Shown here one piece after another: positions 59,972-64,000 of a DNA stretch of 64,000 bases. This DNA is from Hyphomicrobiales bacterium (lineage in GTDB: Bacteria > Pseudomonadota > Alphaproteobacteria > Rhizobiales > Beijerinckiaceae): contig UCLR01000011.1 in assembly GCA_900473415.1 (NCBI GenBank), forward strand, positions 1 to 64,000. The letters run 5' to 3'. Under the pieces are notes generated by a model. The model saw only the letters and a list, made by a program, of their open reading frames with translations. It was not told where the DNA came from and ran no database searches. The position numbers were made by a program, and so were the translations under genes. How positions within the stretch are numbered: position 1 is the stretch's first letter; the number at the start of each line of letters is the position of its first letter.

Positions 59972-61621
59972 ATGCGGGACCGCACCGGGCAGGACTTGAG
60001 CCAGACGCAGATGAGCCAGGGGCCTCGCCTCGATCGACGGAGCTTTTTCGCCGGGGCGGGAGCGGCCGCTGCGCTGGCAGCGCTCGGCCTGCCTCAGGAG
60101 GCGCTCGCGCAGCAGGGGCTGAAGCTCGGCGAGGCGCAGGATTTCAGCTTCGAGGCGCTGAAGGCGTGGGCCAAGCAGATGGCCACGGAGCCCTATGAAA
60201 CGCCGGTGAACCCGAGCGCCGAGGTGCTGCAGCGGATCGACTACGACGCTCATGGCAAGATCAGGTTCAGGCCGGAAATGGGGCTGTGGGCGAATGGCCC
60301 CTCGTCCTGGCCGGTGACCTTCTTCCATCTCGGCCGCTACTTCCAGAAGCCGGTCCGCATCCATGTCGTCGAGAACGGCAAGGCGCGCGAGATCATCTAC
60401 GACGCGAGCTATTTCACGATGCCGGTCGACTCGCCGGCCCATGAGTTGCCGGCCGGGGCGGGCTTCGCGGGCCTGCGTCTTCAGGAGAGCCGCAGCGGCC
60501 ATCCCGGCCGCACGGGCGATCCGCTCGACTGGAAGAAGAACGACTGGGTCGCCTTCCTCGGCGCCTCCTATTTCCGCGCCATCGGCGAGCTCTACCAGTA
60601 CGGGCTCTCGGCGCGCGGGATCGCCATCGACCCTGCCGTCTCCGGCAAGGAGGAGGAATTCCCGGACTTCACCCATGTCTGGCTCGAAACGCCGCAGGCC
60701 GGCGCCGAATACGTCACGCTGCTCGCGCTGCTCTCCGGGCCGAGCGTGGCCGGCGCCTATCGCTTCCGCATGCATCGCGGCAAGGGCGTCACCATGGAGA
60801 TCGAGACGGCGATCCACCTGCGCAAGGATGTCGAGCGCTTCGGCATCGCGCCGCTGACCTCGATGTTCTGGTACTCCGAGACGATGAAGCCGGAGGCGAT
60901 CGACTGGCGTCCGGAGGTCCATGATTCCGACGGGCTCGCGCTCTGGACCGGCTCGGGCGAGCGCGCCTGGCGGCCGCTCAACAATCCCGGCCGCACCACA
61001 GCCTCGGCCTTCGTTGACAATAATCCACGCGGCTTCGGCCTGATGCAGCGCGACCGTGAGGTCGGCCATTATCTCGACGGCGTCTCCTATGAGCGCCGCC
61101 CGAGCCTCTGGGTCGAGCCGCAGGGCGAATGGGGCAAAGGCTCGGTCCAACTCATCGAAATCCCGACCGATGACGAGATCCATGACAATATCGTCGCCAT
61201 GTGGGTGCCCGAGGCGCGGGCCAGGGCCGGCAGCGCCTATGAGTTCCGCTACCGCCTGCACTGGCTCGCTGGCGAGCCCTTCCCGTCGCCGCTCGGCCGC
61301 GTCGTCGCCACCCGCCTCGGCAATGGCGGCAAGCCCGGAACGGTCCGCCCGCCGGGCGTGCGCAAGTTCGTCGTCGAATTCCTCGGGCCGATGCTCGAGA
61401 AGATCGCCTTCGGCACGAAACCCGAGGTCGTGGTCTCGACCTCGCGCGGCGTCTTCTCCTATGTCTTTGCAGAGGCCGTGCCCGACGATGTGCCCGGCCA
61501 TTGGCGCGCCCAGTTCGATCTGACCGTCGATGGTGGCGAGCCGGTGGAACTGCGCTGCTATCTCAAGGCGGGTGATACGGTGCTGACCGAGACCTGGATG
61601 TACCAGTACCTGCCATTCTGA
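59972..61621 (+). CDS. OpgG/OpgD-family periplasmic glucan biosynthesis protein
   Basis: A 549-residue protein with a Tat signal (LDRRSFFAGAGAAAALAALG). FSFEALKAWAKQMATEPYET, RFRPEMGLW, YFTMPVD, FLGASYFRAIGELYQYGLSARG and WVPEARARAGSAYEFRYRLHW are typical MdoG/MdoD segments in the expected order. These proteins shape the backbone of osmoregulated periplasmic glucans, and OpgD has glucanase activity. ATG 59972 has AGGAG upstream. The Tat signal is more like OpgD than OpgG. Confidence 0.9.
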   Translation: MRDRTGQDLSQTQMSQGPRLDRRSFFAGAGAAAALAALGLPQEALAQQGLKLGEAQDFSFEALKAWAKQMATEPYETPVNPSAEVLQRIDYDAHGKIRFRPEMGLWANGPSSWPVTFFHLGRYFQKPVRIHVVENGKAREIIYDASYFTMPVDSPAHELPAGAGFAGLRLQESRSGHPGRTGDPLDWKKNDWVAFLGASYFRAIGELYQYGLSARGIAIDPAVSGKEEEFPDFTHVWLETPQAGAEYVTLLALLSGPSVAGAYRFRMHRGKGVTMEIETAIHLRKDVERFGIAPLTSMFWYSETMKPEAIDWRPEVHDSDGLALWTGSGERAWRPLNNPGRTTASAFVDNNPRGFGLMQRDREVGHYLDGVSYERRPSLWVEPQGEWGKGSVQLIEIPTDDEIHDNIVAMWVPEARARAGSAYEFRYRLHWLAGEPFPSPLGRVVATRLGNGGKPGTVRPPGVRKFVVEFLGPMLEKIAFGTKPEVVVSTSRGVFSYVFAEAVPDDVPGHWRAQFDLTVDGGEPVELRCYLKAGDTVLTETWMYQYLPF

Positions 61622-61676
61622 GCGGGGACTTCGGGCGCGGAATGGGGACAGGCCCGGAATCGCGCTTGCTCCAGCG

Positions 61677-61697
61677 TAAGCGTAACATTATATCATC
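61677..61697. promoter_or_regulatory. Zur-like site before the zinc operon
   Basis: CGTAACATTATATCATCTC (61681-61699 region) is AT-rich in a GC-rich setting, resembles GTTATA-type Zur boxes and lies just before the His-rich microprotein and znuC. The palindrome is imperfect. Confidence 0.45.
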
Positions 61698-61701
61698 TCA
61701 T

Positions 61702-61851
61702 ATGGCTCACGCGCACGCCCACCATACGCATCATGCCGTCCCGAACGAGCCGGGCTGGTCGCTGCTGCGCCTTTCGGCCGGTGCGCGCATCGGGCTGGCT
61801 GCGCTCGTCGTTGCCGTCCTCTGGCTGGCGACGCTGGCCGTGATCCTCTGA
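61702..61851 (+). CDS. His-rich single-TM microprotein in the zinc operon
   Basis: A 49-residue protein: MAHAHAHHTHHA at the N-terminus (six His in the first 11 residues) and one C-terminal membrane helix (LAALVVAVLWLATLAVIL). It is 14 bases upstream of znuC and directly after a Zur-like site. It may bind zinc near the membrane or report zinc status. I know no named family. A weak ribosome-binding site is the main doubt. Confidence 0.55.
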   Translation: MAHAHAHHTHHAVPNEPGWSLLRLSAGARIGLAALVVAVLWLATLAVIL

Positions 61852-61865
61852 GCGAGTAGCGTTCC

Positions 61866-62600
61866 ATGTCCGCCATCCGCCTCACCGATCTGACATTGGG
61901 CTATGACCGCCACCCGGCGGTCCATCATCTCTCGGGCGAGATCGAGGCCGGGAGCCTCACCGCCATCGTCGGCCCGAATGGGGCCGGCAAGTCGACCCTG
62001 CTCAAGGGCATCGCCGGGGCGCTGGCGCCGCTGTCGGGCGGCATCGCGCTCGCCAAGGGCAAGCGCTTCGCCTATCTGCCGCAATCGGCCGATCTCGACC
62101 GCTCCTTCCCGATCCATGTCTACGATCTCGTCGCCATGGGCTTGTGGAACCGCGCCGGCATCTTCGGGCGTATTGGCGCGAAGGCTGCGCACAAGATCGA
62201 GCATGCCATCGCGGCGGTCGGTCTCACCGGCTTCGAGCGCCGGCCCATCGGCACGCTCTCGGGCGGGCAGATGCAGCGGGCGCTGTTTGCGCGCCTCCTG
62301 CTGCAGGATGCCGACGTGATCCTGCTCGACGAACCCTTCACGGCCATCGACGCGCGCACCACGGCCGATTTGCTGGAGCTGGTGCGGCGCTGGCACGGCG
62401 AGAGCCGCACCGTCGTCGCGGTGCTGCACGATATCGAGACCGTGCGGCAGGCCTTCCCGCAGACGCTGCTCCTGGCGCGCGAGGCTGTCGCCTGGGGCCA
62501 GACCGCGACGGTGCTGACGGCTGAGAATCTGCTGAAGGCGCGGCGCATGGTCGAGGCCTTCGACAGCCACGCCGCTCCCTGCCAGCGCGACGCGGCCTAG
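61866..62600 (+). CDS. znuC: Zinc ABC transporter ATP-binding protein
   Basis: A 244-residue ATPase: Walker A GPNGAGKST, signature LSGGQMQRALFARLL, Walker B VILLDEPFTAID, switch VLHDIETV. Together with the metal-type permease and binding protein downstream this is a ZnuC/metal (MZT) family ATPase. Manganese or other metals remain possible, but the His-rich loop of the binding protein and the Zur-like sites favour zinc. Confidence 0.88.
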   Translation: MSAIRLTDLTLGYDRHPAVHHLSGEIEAGSLTAIVGPNGAGKSTLLKGIAGALAPLSGGIALAKGKRFAYLPQSADLDRSFPIHVYDLVAMGLWNRAGIFGRIGAKAAHKIEHAIAAVGLTGFERRPIGTLSGGQMQRALFARLLLQDADVILLDEPFTAIDARTTADLLELVRRWHGESRTVVAVLHDIETVRQAFPQTLLLAREAVAWGQTATVLTAENLLKARRMVEAFDSHAAPCQRDAA

Positions 62601-62619
62601 CGCCGCCGCGGGCCCGTCA

Positions 62620-63495
62620 ATGCTCTACGATCTTTTCATCGGCCCCTTCGCCGAGTTCGACTTCATGCGGCGCGCGCTGGTCGGCGTCGCGGCGCTCGCC
62701 GTCTCGGGCGCGCCGATCGGTGTCTTCCTGATGCTCCGGCGCATGAGCCTGACGGGCGATGCGATGGCTCATGCCATCCTGCCCGGCGCGGCGCTGGGCT
62801 ATCTCGTCGCCGGCTTCTCGCTGCCGGCGATGACCATCGGCGGGCTCGCGGCCGGCTTTGCCGTGGCGCTGGCGGCAGGTGCCGTGGCGCGGGCGACGGT
62901 GCTGAAGGAGGATGCCTCGCTCGCCGCCTTCTACCTGATCTCGCTGGCGCTCGGCGTCACCATCGTCTCGCTGCGCGGCTCGGCCATCGACCTGCTGCAT
63001 GTGCTGTTCGGCAATGTGTTGGCGCTGGACGATCAGGTGCTTCTGCTGCTCGCCGGTGTTGCGACCGTCTCCCTGCTAACGTTAGCTGCGCTCTATCGGC
63101 CGCTCGTGCTCGAATGCGTCGACCCCGGCTTCCTACGTTCGGTCAGCCGCTCGGGCGGCATCGTGCATCTGAGCTTCCTGGCGCTGGTCGTGCTCAATCT
63201 CGTCGCCGGCTTCCATGCGCTCGGCACGCTGCTCGCGGTCGGCATGATGATGCTGCCGGCGGCCGCGGCGCGCTTCTGGACGGCAGACATCACCCGGCTG
63301 CTGCTGCTGGCGGCCGGCTTCGGCATGGCGTCGGGCTATGCGGGCCTGGTCGTCTCCTATGCGGCGGGCTCGAGCCTGCCGGCAGGGCCTTCGATCATCC
63401 TGGCCGCCGGGGTGATCTATCTCGGCTCGCTCCTGCTCGGTTCGCAGGGCGGGCTTGCGCGACGCCTCTTGCCTCGCGCCCATCTCCAGAGATAG
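62620..63495 (+). CDS. znuB: Zinc ABC transporter permease
   Basis: A 291-residue permease with about eight helices. SGAPIGVFLMLRRMSLTGDAMAHAILPG is the family start (SLxGDxxxHAxLPG), and LGTLLAVGMMMLPAAAARFW is the conserved later helix. It follows znuC by 19 bases. Confidence 0.9.
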   Translation: MLYDLFIGPFAEFDFMRRALVGVAALAVSGAPIGVFLMLRRMSLTGDAMAHAILPGAALGYLVAGFSLPAMTIGGLAAGFAVALAAGAVARATVLKEDASLAAFYLISLALGVTIVSLRGSAIDLLHVLFGNVLALDDQVLLLLAGVATVSLLTLAALYRPLVLECVDPGFLRSVSRSGGIVHLSFLALVVLNLVAGFHALGTLLAVGMMMLPAAAARFWTADITRLLLLAAGFGMASGYAGLVVSYAAGSSLPAGPSIILAAGVIYLGSLLLGSQGGLARRLLPRAHLQR

Positions 63496-63517
63496 AAACG
63501 TTATACCGTTACATTTC
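63495..63517. promoter_or_regulatory. Zur-like box before znuA
   Basis: GAAACGTTATACC followed by GTTACATTTC: an imperfect palindrome with outer GAAA/TTTC and inner ACGTTA/GTTAC-like halves, close to alphaproteobacterial Zur boxes as I remember them. It overlaps the znuB stop and lies 12 bases before the znuA ATG, giving znuA its own control. Confidence 0.55.
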
Positions 63518-63528
63518 GGAGAAGCCCG

Positions 63529-64000
63529 ATGCAGCCCCGCCGCGCATTTCTCATCGCCAGCGTCGCCCTCGGGCTCGGCCTCGCCACCGCGCCCACGCGC
63601 GGCTTCACCCAGGAGAAGCTGCCGGTGGTGGCGAGCTTCTCGATCCTCGGCGATTTCGTGAAACAGGTCGGTGGTGACCGCATCGCCGTCACCACGCTGG
63701 TCGGCCCGGATGGCGACGCCCATGTCTACGCACCGACGCCGGCTGATGCGAAGGCGATGGCGGCTGCCAAGCTCGTTGTCGTCAACGGGCTGCATTTCGA
63801 GGGCTGGCTGCCACGGCTGGTGAAGTCCTCCGGCACGAAGGCCGTGCTCGCCGAGGCGACAAAGGGCATCGCGCCGCTCGAGGCTGATGACGATCACGAC
63901 GACCACGGCAAGGGCAAGGGCAAGGCGGGCCATGCCCATGACGATCCCCATGCTTGGCAGAACATCGCCAATGCCAAGATCTACATCGTCAATATCCGCG
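63529..64000 (+). CDS. znuA: Zinc ABC transporter substrate-binding protein (cut by the window end)
   Basis: The first 157 codons are present and the frame is open to the end. A Tat/Sec-like signal (QPRRAFLIASVALGLGLATA) precedes the mature start KLPVVASFSILGDFVKQVGG. DAHVYAPTPADAKAM contains the first metal-ligand His, NGLHFEGWLPRL follows, and the charged His/Asp loop (ADDDHDDHGKGKGKAGHAHD) typical of zinc binders leads to DPHAWQNIANAKIY with the second His. C-terminal lobe not seen. Confidence 0.92.
   Translation, partial: MQPRRAFLIASVALGLGLATAPTRGFTQEKLPVVASFSILGDFVKQVGGDRIAVTTLVGPDGDAHVYAPTPADAKAMAAAKLVVVNGLHFEGWLPRLVKSSGTKAVLAEATKGIAPLEADDDHDDHGKGKGKAGHAHDDPHAWQNIANAKIYIVNIR

Noticed and set aside
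59432..61501. 689-codon minus-strand frame opposite the glucan protein
   Set aside because: Shadow of the OpgG/D gene and of the binding-protein gene on its own strand in another frame.
1..64000. CRISPR arrays, rRNA genes and riboswitches
   Set aside because: Looked for; no regularly spaced short repeats, no rRNA sequence and no recognisable riboswitch core were found.

Overview
The window is GC-rich bacterial DNA, judged by eye to be in the mid-60s percent GC. The gene content points to an alphaproteobacterium of the order Hyphomicrobiales (Rhizobiales), perhaps Bosea-like. Reasons are a tRNA-Gly(GCC) 3' half of alphaproteobacterial type, cobalt-type nitrile hydratase, Liv-type and TAXI transporters, an OpgG-type glucan protein with a Tat signal, and 'GTCATCCCGGG' palindromic repeats. 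No full rRNA, full tRNA or CRISPR array was seen.

Positions 1 to about 24,452 look like an integrated genomic island. The left part (1-7,500) is a replication and integration module: an XRE regulator pair, a tyrosine integrase, a prim-pol/P-loop replication protein, an AlpA-like HTH protein and unknown proteins. The middle part (8,327-19,943) is a catabolic and uptake cargo: MBL hydrolase, IclR regulator, MmgE/PrpD protein, polyamine-type ABC transporter with a fused permease, hydroxyacid dehydrogenase, PaaI thioesterase, an unknown hydrolase-like protein and an acyl-CoA ligase. The right part holds transposase stubs and a strikingly AT-rich 998-residue alpha/beta hydrolase-TM-propeller gene (21,028-24,024). 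It ends in a 45-nt 3' half of tRNA-Gly (24,408-24,452), read here as the right attachment site. The intact tRNA-Gly should lie just left of the window.

From 24,685 onward the sequence looks like ordinary chromosome: acyl-CoA dehydrogenase plus CoA transferase, pyrE, a divergent MarR/hydrolase pair flanked by palindromic repeats, hemH, an unknown HExxH protein, a 5'-nucleotidase and ung. A seven-gene minus-strand operon (33,973-42,598) couples a Liv-type ABC transporter to two acyl-CoA ligase-family proteins. After a Crp/Fnr-like regulator come a fused indolepyruvate ferredoxin oxidoreductase and a DUF1007-NicO metal transport pair.

The minus-strand run 55,696-51,137 encodes gamma-glutamyltransferase, amidase, cobalt-type nitrile hydratase (alpha, beta) and its accessory protein: a nitrile-to-acid pathway, possibly for gamma-glutamyl nitriles. 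A TAXI-TRAP transporter with DUF1850 lies next to it. The window closes with an OpgG/D glucan protein and a probable Zur-controlled zinc uptake operon (His-rich microprotein, znuC, znuB, and znuA cut by the window end).

The best candidate for an undescribed system is the AT-rich hydrolase-TM-propeller gene at the island's end. The most interesting small observations are an extragenic palindrome read through in frame inside the nitrile hydratase accessory gene, and several families of diverged repeats inside the island.
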